DNA from: Impatiens glandulifera
Lineage: Eukaryota; Streptophyta; Magnoliopsida; Ericales; Balsaminaceae
Assembly (NCBI RefSeq): GCF_907164915.1
Contig: NC_061863.1
Span: 43,249,382-43,313,381 of the forward strand
DNA: 64,000 bases
Direction: 5' to 3'
The translations under genes and the position numbers were made by a program. The notes below the pieces were generated by a model that did no database searches, was not told the origin of the DNA, and saw only the letters and a list, made by a program, of their open reading frames with translations. Below, piece by piece: positions 26,251-38,894 of this stretch. Each line of letters opens with the position of its first letter. Position 1 is the stretch's first letter.

Positions 26251-26819
26251 AAACTTTAGGCTGGCTAGGTGAGTGACAGGTCACCCATCCAACTGTCATT
26301 CTAAAAGAATGAAATCACCCCTCCAACGGTCGTTCTAAAATAAATATATATTAATATATATATACTAAGAGATTAAAATTGAGAGCATAATATACATTAT
26401 CATTTGATTAAATTACTTTTTATTAATTATAATATAATAAATTAAATAAAAAATTATAACAAAATTATTTTGTCCGTGCTTAATCACCCCAATTTCGGGT
26501 ACGGATTCAATCATAAATTTACAAGTTAGAATTTGAAAAAACAAGTGTGTGTGTGAGAGAAGTTCACAAATAATAATATATTACAAATTGGGGGTCACGG
26601 GAGTCCACTTATTTCAAATACCTTGAGGAAGAGGGCAAAAGTCACCAAAAGACAAATATTTTTTCTACTTTCTCATATTTTTATTTACACTAGATACGAT
26701 AGATTTGAGGTAATAATATGGGAAATTTGGCTGAATAAACTTAAAAATGGCCTTATTTGATTTGTGGTTAGTGTATAAATTTTAATGCGTTGGTGACACT
26801 TTTTAATTTTTTTGGACGA

Positions 26820-26992
26820 AAATGCCCTCGTTGCGAGATGCAACCGGCGATCGAATGCAATGTGAAAAGTCTAAAAATGCCTTGTGAAAAGTCAACAATC
26901 GCGAGACGATTTTTTTTTTCCTCTCGCGAATACCGGTTGCGTGATAGTGTCTCGCGATGGTAGACTTTTCACAATGCACCAAGTTGCGTCAA
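26820..26992. repeat. Hairpin-rich block with inverted GTGAAAAGTC and CGCGAGAC motifs
   Basis: The left half contains gcgagatgcaaccgg, gcaatgtgaaaagtct and gtgaaaagtcaacaatcgcgagac. The right half contains, in inverted form, ctctcgcg, ccggttgcg, gtctcgcga and agacttttcacaatgc. Several pairs can base-pair. G+C content is clearly above the surroundings. Function unknown; a transposon remnant is the simplest reading. Confidence 0.6.
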
Positions 26993-27889
26993 AAAAAATA
27001 AAAGTGTCAAAACTCAGAAAAAAAATGTCAAATAAAGTCATCTTTAGGTCATTCTGTAAATTTTCCCATTAATGATGATATAAGGAAAGAAGTAATTAAG
27101 ACACTAATATATACATAAACTTCAAATAAACCTTAATATTTTAGAAGAAAAAAAAAACAAATGAAACCAACATAAGATATTGTTAAATTAACACGTATAA
27201 TTTACAATTTGAATAATGAATCCTACTCAACAAACTATTATCAAATTAAAATAGATGTAATCTTAAATTTAAAATTTTAATAAAAATAAATTTTTGAGAA
27301 ATTATTGTAAACCTAACTTAGGCATGTTCTTTTTAAAAAAAAAAAAAATCAAATATGACTAGCATTATTTTATTCACTTTTAAATTAATAATATTATTTA
27401 ATTAATTTATTAAAATTTTAAAATAATTAATATTTATTATATATTTTATTAATATATTTTTAAAAAATTAAAATTAATAACAATCAATCTTTTTAAAATT
27501 TATTTAAATAAATTTATACTAAAAAATTGGCATTTTGTACTGTTTGAGTGGTTCTAGGCACGAGCATGTGGGAAGCTGAGGGAGACTGACTGTCACATTT
27601 TCTGACATTTCTATTGTTACATGTCAAAATCAAAATGCACATCTAAACAATTCAATGTGACAATGTTTTTTTTTCTTATTTTATAATAATCTCATTTAGC
27701 TCAAATAAATCTCATTTAGCTTGTAATATAGAATATACTATTAATGATCATAAAGTTATGAATTCAACTTTTAAAAGAAAATTTTAAAATATGATATATT
27801 CATATATGAAAGGAAAATAAAAGAGAATTAATTGAAGATTTTTTGTGTAAAATAAAATAACATTAAGCATTGTTTTATTACTTATTATA

Positions 27890-28800
27890 TATTATGGTCT
27901 GAAAAAGATTTTGAGATAGTCTAAATTCATTGAAGGATGATTCTTCGATTAGTTTTTGGAATGTTGGTGTCTGTATCAAAAGTCTAACTATTACGTATCA
28001 TTAGTTTGATTTCATTACTATATTTAGAAATGTTACAGTTAAGGATAAATTTGATCCTCAATCTAGTGATTTTAGCCGAATTAGATATAACATAAGATTA
28101 AACATTAGAGAGAGTTCATCTCATAATAAAATTTACATTTGGTAGGACGCAAGCAAGTGTCCTCGTCTGAATAATACATTATGCATTGACAAAACATGTA
28201 TAGTTTTAATGTGAGACATTGTTATAAATTGTTCGCTGAGATGATTTTATATAGTTGGGAGAAATTTCTGGAGTAAAATATTTCATCCAAAATTTCACTC
28301 TTTTGATGGAGCGTTATTCATGATGGAATTCTAACATATGATATGCGAATAAAATTGTTGTACTTTTGTTAGATGTTGTCGTATGTGTCACGAGGATGTT
28401 GAACCGACAACTCACTAACTTTGCATTGTCAAGGGGTGGCTAGTATATGGAATCTTTTGTGGAGTATTAATGTGATTCATTAGGTGATCCTCGAATCTTT
28501 AGGTAGTTGTTAGAAAGTTTGAATTGATGCGGTTGATATGATAGACCTACATATTTTGGTTACCATCCAAATTATTTTTTAGTGAACTATTTGGTTGGAG
28601 AGAAATCATCGAATTTTCAATAATTGTAGTCGTCTGATGCATATCATTCATAATATTATTATTAGCTTTTTGAGATTCAATCTCGAAAGTTTGTAGAGTC
28701 CGTCGGGGAGTTAATCGTTCTTCTTGAGTACTTACGAGCTCAATAACCTATTTGAGTAACGTTTTTCTTAATTTTATTTATTTATTTTCATATTATGTTT
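27890..28800 (+). pseudogene. LINE ORF2 3' relic (zf-RVT region)
   Basis: Across several frames with stops, the plus strand reads fragments in the order expected at the end of a plant L1-type LINE ORF2: SSISFWN (27940), EMILYSWEKF then KISLF and DGILTYD (28240-28345), CRMCHEDVEPTTH followed by LCIVKGWLVYGIF (28375-28455), and finally a WLERNHRIFN-like string around 28590-28615. The C..C..H-H/C pattern is the zf-RVT motif. The reverse transcriptase core itself and an intact frame are absent, so this is an old, dead 3' fragment. Spacing fits; the assignment rests on motif order. Confidence 0.65.
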
Positions 28801-29041
28801 TTTCGTTGTGGTTAAACGATTTTTATAATTTTTAATATACATCGATCTTTTTTTTTGTGGGTTGAATATGATTGGAACTTTATGTAAATTTTAATTTTTT
28901 TTAAAACAATATAGAGAGGTACAAATATTTATATGTTAATTTTAACAAAATAATTTAATTGATTATTTAAAAAACAAATAAATAAATGTAACATAAGTGA
29001 ATGGTTTAAAACCTCTTAGGAAGGTCCATTTATTGTAAAGT

Positions 29042-29323
29042 TGTTTATAATGTATGTATGATAATGGAGAGAATAATAATCATAGTTAATTGGTAAAAGA
29101 GAAAAATGAACAAATAATGTATAAATTATGTTTAGAAGTATTATAGAGATTTAATATCAAATAAATGGATTAATCACTTCAGGCTGTTTACAATGTAGCC
29201 TGTATGTATAATAATGGAGAGAATGATAATCATAACTAATTGGTAAAAGAGAAAAATGAACAAATTATGTTTAAAAGTGTTATAGAGTTTTAATATCAAA
29301 TAAATGGATTAACCACTTCATGT
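29042..29323. repeat. Tandem duplication of about 140 bp
   Basis: Unit 1 (29042-29178: gtttataatgtatgtatgat...aaatggattaatcacttc) and unit 2 (29187-29323: gtttacaatgtagcctgtat...aaatggattaaccacttc) share most bases, with an 11-bp deletion in unit 2. Confidence 0.85.
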
Positions 29324-29454
29324 TGGTCATGTGAGTTTTTCTTAATTAGAGGATCCTTGTTTAACTCTTCACCAAGATTTTGACTTTGTTGTATTTTTTT
29401 GGTTCGATTTAATATATTTTTTTTCTTTTATTATTATTGAATTGTGTAATATGC

Positions 29455-29775
29455 CCTAGGGTAAGGCCATAAAAGACCCTAAGGTAATGCCAGTTATATG
29501 CGGCTGCCTAGGGCCCTCTCAAAAAAAAAAATAGCAAAGAATATCAAAAATATATATATATATATATATTATCATGTCAATTCACCAACTAACCTAAGTT
29601 ACTTTTATTTAAAATAATACAAACTTATTATATTACTTAATAATATATAAAATATAATTATTTTAACTAAAAAAATAAGAAAAAAAAAATCGTTTTAGGC
29701 AACTTCATTCTCAAGGCCGGTACTAAGTTAGGTAGGCAACCGCCTAGGGCCCCAACCTTCGTGGGTGACCCTACT
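29455..29775. repeat. Pair of GCCTAGGGCCC-containing dispersed repeats
   Basis: ggctgcctagggccctctc at about 29500 and aaccgcctagggccccaac at about 29735 belong to a motif often seen in decayed plant transposons. No protein fragment could be read. Confidence 0.4.
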
Positions 29776-29981
29776 CTTAGTTGATGTTGTTCATATTTTT
29801 CGATTGTGTTGGTAATTCTTTTTTGAATTTATATTCGTTTTCATCTTAATAGTAAATGAGACGAAAAAATTAAATTTTAAAAGTTAGTTTTCATATTTTA
29901 ATAAAAAATCGTTGAAAATGATGATAGTTAACACAAACCTCTTACCAATATACTTTATTTATTTATATGGGTTTCTCACTA

Positions 29982-29986
<5 letters not shown>

Positions 29987-30032
<46 letters not shown>
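29987..30032. repeat. (TA)n microsatellite
   Basis: About 23 TA units, 450 bp upstream of the PRD1 start codon. Confidence 0.9.
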
Positions 30033-30036
<4 letters not shown>

Positions 30037-30451
30037 TATTTGTTTTTTTATTTGTCTTAATTTTTTTTCCACTGTCTTACTAATTATAGGATAAGAATAA
30101 TTGTTCATAATATTTAGTAAAAAAAAATACGGTACCGTTTTATTGGTTCGTTCGATTTATTCTAATTCAAAATTTGTCGTTTGATGTTTAAATAATTTAT
30201 TTGGAATGAACCTCAACCATTTGCGTGATTGTTGAATATTTTTAATTGTAAATTTTATTTTATAAATTGTACATCTAATTTGATATCTAAATTTTAGATT
30301 ATCAATTATTTGTTGTTATTTATTATTATTTATTAATTAAGTAATTCTTTAATCAAATTATTATTGTTTTTATAATAATGTTAAACAATTTATGAAGTGA
30401 AAATTGACAGTTTCCTTCTTCATTATTTATTGAATTTGCGCATCATTTCAA

Positions 30452-30461
30452 TTGGCGCCAA
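30452..30461. promoter_or_regulatory. E2F-like palindrome upstream of PRD1
   Basis: TTGGCGCCAA, a perfect 10-bp palindrome with the GGCGCC core of E2F/DP sites, lies 18-28 bp before the PRD1 ATG. It may be in the promoter or in a short 5' UTR. Only the sequence match is seen; use as an E2F site is inference. Confidence 0.4.
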
Positions 30462-30479
30462 CACAGAGTACGTATTATC

Positions 30480-33400
30480 ATGGCACAGGAAACGTTTATC
30501 CATGATTCGTCTTCATCATCATGCTCACAAGGTCATCAACCATCGCTAATCCTCCGAACCATAGAAGGCGGTTCCATCTGCTTAGTTTGCCTTTCCAATC
30601 TCATCTCCACCTCTAAATCCCCCACGGTTCACGTTTCCTACGCTCTCTCTCAGTTCTCACAAGCCTTTTCTCAGCCTACTTTCCGTCAAGATCTCCTTCA
30701 ACTTCATCCTCACTTCCTCGTCCTTCCTCTAGTCGAATCACTTTCCTCATTCGAAGATGAACCGATCGCACGCCAGGTATTCGATATCATTTCCGACCTT
30801 TGCAGTTCAACCGATACTTGCTCAGTTTATGCGGACTTTCTTCTTCGGATTTCTGATAAACTTTCATCTGGCGCGCTTGGATGGAGTCGCCGTCAGGTGC
30901 ATACGGTATTAATTTCTGTTTTCAATCATTTGTTTTACTTCGTTATGTTAACTGTTTAAAGTTATAGAATCGTGATCTCGGTCTATGTTAGTTGTTTTCA
31001 CGTTCTTCAATCTCTTGATTTTCATTACTGCAATTTTACTTCATTATGCAGACTGTTTAAAGTTATAAAACCGTGATCTCGCTCTACCGGCTTCATATTC
31101 AAGTTTCAATGTTAGCTGTTTTCACGTTCTTCAATCTCTTGGTTTTCATTACTGCAACTTATTCCAGAATCATTTGTTTTACTTCGTTATGCTAACTGTT
31201 TAAAGTTATAAAACCGTGATCTCGCTCTACCGGCTTCATATTCAAATTTCAATGTTATCTGTTTTCACGTTCTTCAATCTCTTGATTTTCATTACTGCAA
31301 ATTATTCCAGAATCATTTGTTTTACTTCGTTATGCCAACTGTTTAAACTTATAAAGCCGTGATCTCGTCTACCGGTTTCAATGTTAGCTGTTTTCACGAT
31401 CTTCAGTCTATTGATTTTCATTACTGAAACTTATTCCAGAATGTTAGTAAGATATAGTATACCAGTTAATATTTGTTTCATAACATGTTTCCTATACTAT
31501 ATAAAGCGTTTCACATCGAATTTTCTTTATGCACAGCTCCATTGCTTAGGCATGCTTCTCAATGACAAGAAAAATAATTCACAAGCAAACGTGGCTGACA
31601 AAGATGTCCTCCTTTTCAACCTTGTCGAGGGTCTTCAATTGCCTAGGTAGTGTCGGATAAGCATCTTTTTGTTGATTGTGCTTTTGACATGATTTCCAGT
31701 GTTGTTTCCTTTATGCGTTTTCTTTCTTTTTGCATTACAGTGAAGAAATTCGGGGAGAGATATTTTTCATTCTGTATAAAATGGCCATCATTGAGTATGC
31801 CGGCAAGGAGGGTAGTGGCGTTGCTGACAATTTATCTTTCTTTTGTCCCAAACTGTTGCAATTGTCCTTGGAAGCCCTTATGAAGATTCAAAGTGATGAT
31901 GCTCGCTTGAATTGTATAGGTATTTAATCTGTCTGCCTATATTCTTGAGTAAATGTTAGCCAGAACTGATACCGAGTTTGTAATTCTTTTTGTTAATGAA
32001 CCTTGCTAAACTGGTATTCAAATTAGTTTCATGCACATCTTGAGGAATAGCTTTCCTAGTCTGTTCCTAATCTTTTCTAGGAAGCACCTATCTTACTGTT
32101 ATTTTTATTAGCTACGTTTGTTCATTGTTATCAAATTTAAATGTAAATTTGATATAGAATTGGATACGTTCATTCTACAAGAACTAACCCCTCTTGTTGA
32201 TATTAAGTTCATGTGTTCGTTCACAACTTGTGATCATTGTTTCCTTCTACCTGAAATTAGCAACAGAATAGTCAAGTTGCTCTTATAGGTCATGTAGCAG
32301 CTTGTTCTTATACAGAGATGTTGTCTCTTTGTGCTAGATGAGATCTGGTTTATGAAATCTTCTAATATTGTCATCATTTAAGTTTCTGAAGATTTCACCA
32401 CTTTCATATATATATTTTGTAGCGCTTTTGACGGTGTTAGCTCAGAGAGATTTATTTGTAACTTCATGTGCTGATGAAACCGGTGGCAAGGATTTTTGCG
32501 AAGCCGACAACTTCCTACACGGAACAGAAGATGTAATTAGTGGATCTTCTCTTGATGTCCTGTTTGCGGAGGCCATGAAAGGCACATTGTTGTCTTCAGA
32601 TACTGAAGTACAGGTTAGCACATTAAATTTGATTTGTCTGTATCTGTCAAGGGAAGGTGGTTCAAGCAACAAGGTCCAGATTCTGCTGGATGAAAGCATT
32701 GCAGATTATGTATTTGAAATTCTCAGGTTGTCAGGTATGTAGCGTTTTGCTCCTTGAACACAATGAATAAGCCATTGGTTGGAAGTCATCAGTCATTGCT
32801 TCTACAAGAATTTTCACAAAACAACAATGTCTAATCTAAAGTCTCCATGAATCACAGCCTCAGTTTGTTACATTGATATTCTTAGTAATACAAATAATTG
32901 ATTTATGCGTTGAAGTTCTTAGATGCACAATTCTTTTTTCTCTCGAAATTAAAAACGGGTTCCAGTTCTTTTTGATACTTCTAGGAATTTTACAATTACA
33001 GGCTGTAAAGATCATTTGGTGACTTCCAGTGTTCAGGTTCTAGGTCTTATGTCAACTTCTGAGCAATCCTTCAGACAGAGGCTTGCTATTGGGTTCTCAA
33101 CCCTCATTCCTGTTCTGCAATATGTAGCTGAGGTCCCCTTTCATGCTGCTCAATCTCAAACACTGAAACTTCTGTGGAACTGTGCCTCAAATTGTCCAGG
33201 AATAGTATCTGTCTCCCATGTTGAAGAACTAAGTACTCTTTTGGTAGGGATGCTCAAGAAATATGTTGATGGAAAGATAGACATGCTTCCAGAAACGTTT
33301 TCTATGGCCTGCTTAATCCTTATAGCTCTTATGAATGTTCCTTCTTCTTATGGGTCTTCAACTTTCTTAAAATTGGTTAGCCATGCAATTAGGCATGCAA

Positions 33401-36400
33401 TTCTGAATTGCTTAAGCCTACACCAGCAGTATCCTGGAAATCTTATACATTCTCTCCATCTCTTGAGGGAGGCATATTCTTACAGTCTTGAAGAGAAAGT
33501 GTTGAGCTCCAATGGTCTGGAATTAACTAATGATATTGTTTTTGTTTGTAAGACACAAGTATTCCCTTGGTTTGTGAAAGCTGTAGGTGAGATAGAAAAG
33601 GAAGAAGTTGTCTTATCTGTCCTAGAGATTTTCCAGTTGGTCATGCTTCAAGATTCCAATACCCAAACTAGGGAATTTACTGAATTTTTAGTTTCATCAT
33701 CTTGGTTTAGTCTTATTTTTGGATATTTAGGTTCCTTTCCAACTGAAAATCTGAAATGGAGAGCCTATCAAACATTCAGCTCAGTTGTGGATGTTCTTCT
33801 TGGAGATAATATGGGACAGCCTATTAGAGATGCAGCTTCATACTTGCCATCAGATCCAGTAGATTTCCTATTCCTTCTTGGCAAGAGCAGCTCCCATAGT
33901 TCAGAGTTGGTGTTGTGTCATTCTTCCGTCTTCTTGATGTTACATATCAGCTCCTTGTATGACGACAGGTAACTGATTTAACTATATGCACTCATCCTCT
34001 ACTGTGCATCATCTTAATGTCAATCTTTTTCTTTAGGCTTGCAGATCATAAGCTTGTTTTAACTTGTTTAGAACAATATATGCTGGCAAACAGCAATGAG
34101 TTACTATCTGGGGCTGCTGATGTCATGCCACTGGAGCTTCTGCTAAGTACTTATGGCCTTTATAGAGGACTTGCAAAGATGAATTACCAAATTCCTTATA
34201 GTCAAGAGGCTGAGAGGATTCTATTCATTCTATTGACTGAAAAAGAGTGGGATTTGCCATCCACAAGAATTCATCCAACAGCATTAAAATGGCTGTTTCA
34301 ACAGGAACGATTATGTATCCCACTGTTGCAACAACTCTTGAAACTTTGCAGTTGCAATGGTAGTACACATGATCACACGATTGTCAACAGAGATAGTGGC
34401 CATTATATAAATATTGGTACTCTATCCCAGTTGGTTGCATCGGGAGATAGTTATGCGGCAAAACTTTTGGTATGTATGATGTATGACCTAATTCGAGAAG
34501 ATGTTGAGCAAGAGAAAATCGTCTCTGTGTTGAATAGTGTGGCAGAAATGATTGTTATTTCTCCATCAACTCCAGTTCAATTATGTTCGCATGGCATTGG
34601 AGTTGTAATACATAATGTCTTTAGCCATTTGGGAAATTCCTACAGTACTGAAATGTTCCTGGCCATTTGTGAAGTTACAGTTAGCATTCTAGGTTCAGTC
34701 CATTCAGAGTCACTTCTTGATGATGAAGTGTGGGCTACAGTTGCAGTGCAGGTACACATAGTTTCATTAAATTTTCAAATTCGGACTATTAGTTATTTTG
34801 ATCGCCTTTGTTCTTGCAGTTGATGGAATACCTGGCCATGACTCATGAAGAGACCTGTACAGAAGAAGCTCTCAATGTATTTGGCATTCTTTCATTGATT
34901 CTTCATCATTCAAGTAACCAAGTTCTTCTAGAAGCTTCAAAAGTTATATTCCTGAGCCCTGTCTTAGTATCCATCATAAACAACACTATCAGTGCAGCAT
35001 GTGGAAAGGGGCCTTCTTTGGTTGAGGATGGCGAGGGAACAAGGACTGAACAAGCCTTGATACTTGTTCTTCTCATATATTTCTTTACTTTGCGAAGGTA
35101 ACAAATATAAAATCAAACTTAAAGAACTGAGATTGAGATTCTCCCCATTAAAATTAGTTGCAAAGGCCACAAGAATGTTTTCATTTTGTCAAAATCAAAA
35201 CCAATCATGTTTGGTAGAAGGTGGATCAAAAATATTTTCCTTAGCTTATCAAAAATTCATTTTTTTCAACCACTTCTTACCTAAAAATGGTTTATCTAAT
35301 TCAATCACATCTTTCATACTAAATGAAAACAAAATAATTTTTCACTTTTTACTTGGGCAATTTTAAAAAATTATTGTGATTGTGATGGTGATGATGACAA
35401 AACACTAGGTTCTAAATAATCTTACTAGTATTTTGTCACAATCACAATCATTTTATATGCAACTAGTTTTATACACCTCGTTGCTAAAATAGTTGGAACC
35501 TCAATGACATTTTTTGATTTAAATTTGAACTATCGGCCATGTTTAAAATTTGGGCATTTGCAATTTATTTGCAACTAATTTTAAAATCAAAGGGCATATT
35601 TTGAATTAAATTTGTACTACTCTTGGTTATGTTTAATTTTTTAAGCCTTTGCAACTAATTTTAATCCCTAATTGCTAAAATACTTGCAACCTGAATGACA
35701 TTTTTTATATTAAAATTTAACTGTCGGTTATGTTTAGTGTGCACGCTGTTCTACCAGGGGCAATGGACTGGCGACATTTTCCCAGTCAAACCATTGGGAA
35801 GCATTCACTAGAACTTGTCAGTATTAGTGGCTGTGATTTGTGCAGGCTGATGCATTTTGGTTCTGATATTGTCAAGGTGGTTTCATCATTTTGCCTCTTG
35901 GAAATGGTGCTAATTATTTCAGATCAAAAGAATGAGAAATTGGATGAAACGAGTGGAAGAATGGGAGATATATCATCTGTCTTATCTGTATTAGAAGGCT
36001 TGATATTTTCTACTGATATTAGAGTTGCAATGAACAGTAGCCTATGTTTATCAATGATTCTTGGATGGGAGGATGATCCAAGGAGGAACTGGTGCAGATT
36101 GATAGTAGAGGAGCTTGTGATATCCTTGGCTGTTCCATGTTCTGTCACGAAATCATTCATGAACCACCATAAGCCTGCAGTTCATGTGACTGTGTCGTTA
36201 CTAAAACAGACCAAAACTCCAGAGTGGTTGAATTCTATCCTTGACGATTCGTGCATATCTAGTATAATAAAAAATATCAGAGTTGGTAATCTGAGCACAG
36301 AGTTGGTTCTTTTATTCATAGAATTGCTGAATGCTGGCCGGTTGAAGACTGAAGATATTGCTTGCATTAATAAAGTATTCCAGGTAATTTCTCGCACATT

Positions 36401-36817
36401 TCATGTCACTGTTAATGAAAAATTGATTATTTGAGTTAAATATTCTTTCTATTAGGTATTTGTTCATGGATTTGTTCATCAAACAAGGCCAAGTCTGTCC
36501 CAAAACTTTCTCGATTTGAACACGAGATTTATGTCTTTCTTTTACTATCATAATTAGGATTTCATAACTTAACTGTGATGATGTACTTAAATTGGCAGGC
36601 ATGTAAAAAAGATCTATATTCAACTGAAGTTGAATGCGAGATGGCCCCGTCGGTTCCACGTGGAGAAAAAATAATCGGGTTTCTCATTAATACAATGTCA
36701 TCACAGTCGTCTCGAGATTTATATTTAAGAAAAATCCTAGTTGGGAATGACAGATTGTTGGAAGCAATAGAGTTGTTCTCTAGAAGTCTGATGGAAGAAG
36801 ATTATGGTATCATCTGA
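30480..36817 (+). CDS. PRD1: PRD1, meiotic double-strand-break formation protein
   Basis: Nine exons, in frame throughout, give 1283 aa: 30480-30905, 31537-31646, 31741-31919, 32423-32734, 33002-33968, 34037-34751, 34820-35097, 35738-36383, 36599-36817. All introns are GT-AG. Family landmarks are TVHVSYALSQFSQAFSQP, SSGALGWSRRQ, LVEGLQLPSEEIRGEI, DARLNCIALLTVLAQ, YVFEILRLSGCKDHL, ALKWLFQQE, GAMDWRHF, LCRLMHFG and SLCLSMILGWED, collinear with Arabidopsis PUTATIVE RECOMBINATION INITIATION DEFECTS 1 (about 1330 aa), the relative of animal MEI1. PRD1 is a large helical-repeat protein that acts with SPO11-1, SPO11-2 and other PRD proteins to make meiotic double-strand breaks in the nucleus. Introns 1 and 7 carry internal duplications. 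An AATAAA lies 74 bp past the stop. The last exon differs most from the family, so the exact C-terminus is the least certain part. Confidence 0.95.
30925..31440. repeat. Four-copy tandem repeat in PRD1 intron 1
   Basis: A unit of about 105-145 bp (tcatttgttttacttcgtta, then ctgtttaaagttataaaacc, gtgatctcg, gttttcacgttcttcaatct, ttgattttcattactgca) is repeated at about 30925-31029, 31030-31169, 31170-31311 and 31312-31440. The repeats start 20 bp after the exon 1 donor and fill most of the intron. Confidence 0.9.
35373..35449. repeat. Imperfect hairpin in PRD1 intron 7
   Basis: The arms attgtgattgtgat...gacaaaacactag and ctagtattttgtcacaatcacaat face each other around a 16-bp loop, with about nine extra bases in the left arm. 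Confidence 0.7.
35481..35736. repeat. Direct duplication at the 3' end of PRD1 intron 7
   Basis: 35481-35546 (ttgctaaaatagttggaacc...cggccatgttta) recurs at 35672-35736 (ttgctaaaatacttgcaacc...cggttatgttta). The second copy ends in the splice acceptor used by exon 8 (tgtttag at 35737); the first copy ends tgtttaaa and lacks the AG. Confidence 0.85.
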
Positions 36818-36890
36818 GAAGGTATATTTGTTTTCACATTTCAAAGATTTAGTTGATTGAAGGATAATCTTTATGCATATGATAACTGTC

Positions 36891-36896
36891 AATAAA
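36891..36896 (+). terminator. Polyadenylation signal of PRD1
   Basis: AATAAA 74 bp downstream of the PRD1 stop codon, in an A/T-rich 3' flank. Confidence 0.5.
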
Positions 36897-37903
36897 GTTA
36901 TTTGAAAATACTTCTTTTTTTTCTTTTTCTAAATCACTTTTGTTAGATCAATTTATTTGAAAGCACTTTTTTTTTCTTTTAAATATCTCATAAGGATGTG
37001 TTCCAAATAAGGTAATGTTTAGAAAACCGAACTTAAGTAGACCTAGATTTGTAATTTTATTTATGATTTCTCATCTAATTTGAGACTTACCTAGACTTCC
37101 TTCCACAAATTTTAGTAAAAAGAATTTCATTTGTTTACCATACATTTTTTTTGTTTTTTTTTTGTTTTAATAGGATTAATATATCCATAAACCAGATAAT
37201 GAAATCCGCCCTCAAAATATGAAACTCTTATACGTTTTGTCTAAAAATTTAAAAGGATTTTAAAATAGCTTGAACTAACAAAGAAATCAATTCACTAATA
37301 ATTTAAAATTAATAATTTAAAATTAACTTAACTTTTAACAATTCAAAACCTACTTTTCAGTGACCACATATTTTTTTTGGTTGAATTTATTGACAAAATC
37401 TGATTTTCAACATTTGAACTGAATTAAGATAATTCGAAAAATATAATAAATATGTGAATAAAGAATCTAGGATAAGGCATTTATCCCTGTCACTGAAGTA
37501 TTTGAGTCTTTTTTTAATTTTTTTTTTCACACACATGATTTGTTTAAAAGTTTTGTTTATACATTTTGTTGGTCTTTTTCTATATCAACGGTGAACTATT
37601 ATTATTTTATTTTTTTCACATTCAAATTATATTATTTTTGAATATATATATATATATATATTTATTTATTTATTTATTTATTTATTTATTTGTACATCTT
37701 AAATGAGACACTTTAAGATACACATCAGCAAATCATTTAAACAAAATGTTGGAATTGACATTTATATTTAATATTTGTTGCAAGCATGACAAATATATAT
37801 TCAAGCAAAAAAAATATTCAAAATATTAATGCAGATACCAGTTTGGATAATAAATACAAACGAAATATTTTTATATTAATGGATAATTTAATTCATATTT
37901 AAC

Positions 37904-37908
<5 letters not shown>

Positions 37909-37969
<61 letters not shown>
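37909..37969. repeat. (TA)n microsatellite
   Basis: About 30 uninterrupted TA units. Confidence 0.9.
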
Positions 37970-37971
<2 letters not shown>

Positions 37972-38672
37972 CTTTCTTTCTCTCCATTATTATTTGTTGC
38001 TCTCTTCATAAGATTTTTCATAATCAAACCGTTGATATATATATTCTGGTTAAGATTGGGCTTGGTTTCAGTTCCATCTTTCCTTAATGGATTATGCAAA
38101 ATCATATTTTCTAGAGTTATTTGGATTTAAGATTTATTGAACTACAAGCATATTAGGGCAAAAACTTAAAAAAGAAAAACTATTTAAACAAATTAAGTAT
38201 TGTCATTTAAATAGGAAAGTTTTGTTGTTGCCATTAAGAAGATAAAACATACTTGTTAACTTATGAAATTAACAGTCAACACACTATTGTCATTTGATCT
38301 GAGAATTGAATACATAATATTTGTCATTATTACCACTTAAACTGAACTATCATAGTAGGGTTTTGTTTTCTTTTTATAATTATATACATAAATATTTAAT
38401 ATAATTACATATAATTTAATTTATTAGAAAATTGCTAGCACGGAAAATACGATAAAAATTAGACCAAACAAAGGCAATAATATGTTAAAAGGCAAAAAAA
38501 CAATCATTCAAAACAAATTAGAACATATAAATTCAATAATTTCCAAACTAAAAAAACATGTATTGAAGTCAGCACCAGACGTGCAGGATGTACAATAATG
38601 AAAAATTAGATCAGAGATGACTTGCACGGATTAGTAACATTTCAAAAGAGTTGCGAAACTCAATACTTTACA

Positions 38673-38674
<2 letters not shown>

Positions 38675-38714
<40 letters not shown>
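38675..38714. repeat. (TA)n microsatellite
   Basis: About 20 TA units. Confidence 0.9.
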
Positions 38715-38717
<3 letters not shown>

Positions 38718-38894
38718 AATTACCTTGAAGAACAACTCAAAGATCATGCTTAAAAGTACTTTTTACAGCTTCTAAACATGATCCAATTTAAGTGTATTTA
38801 ATTTCATATATCTTGACCCACTTGACTAATTTATTTGTAATTGCCAACTGATCTAGTTCTAAATTTACATGATTAATGTTAGGGTTGCAAATTA

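Noticed and set aside
32582..32616. Possible donor CAG/gttagc inside PRD1 exon 4
   Set aside because: Reading through gives the conserved EVQVSTLNLI continuation, so it is not used as an intron in the main product.
35064..35366. 100-codon frame starting in PRD1 exon 7
   Set aside because: Runs from the exon into intron 7; the family protein requires splicing at 35097.
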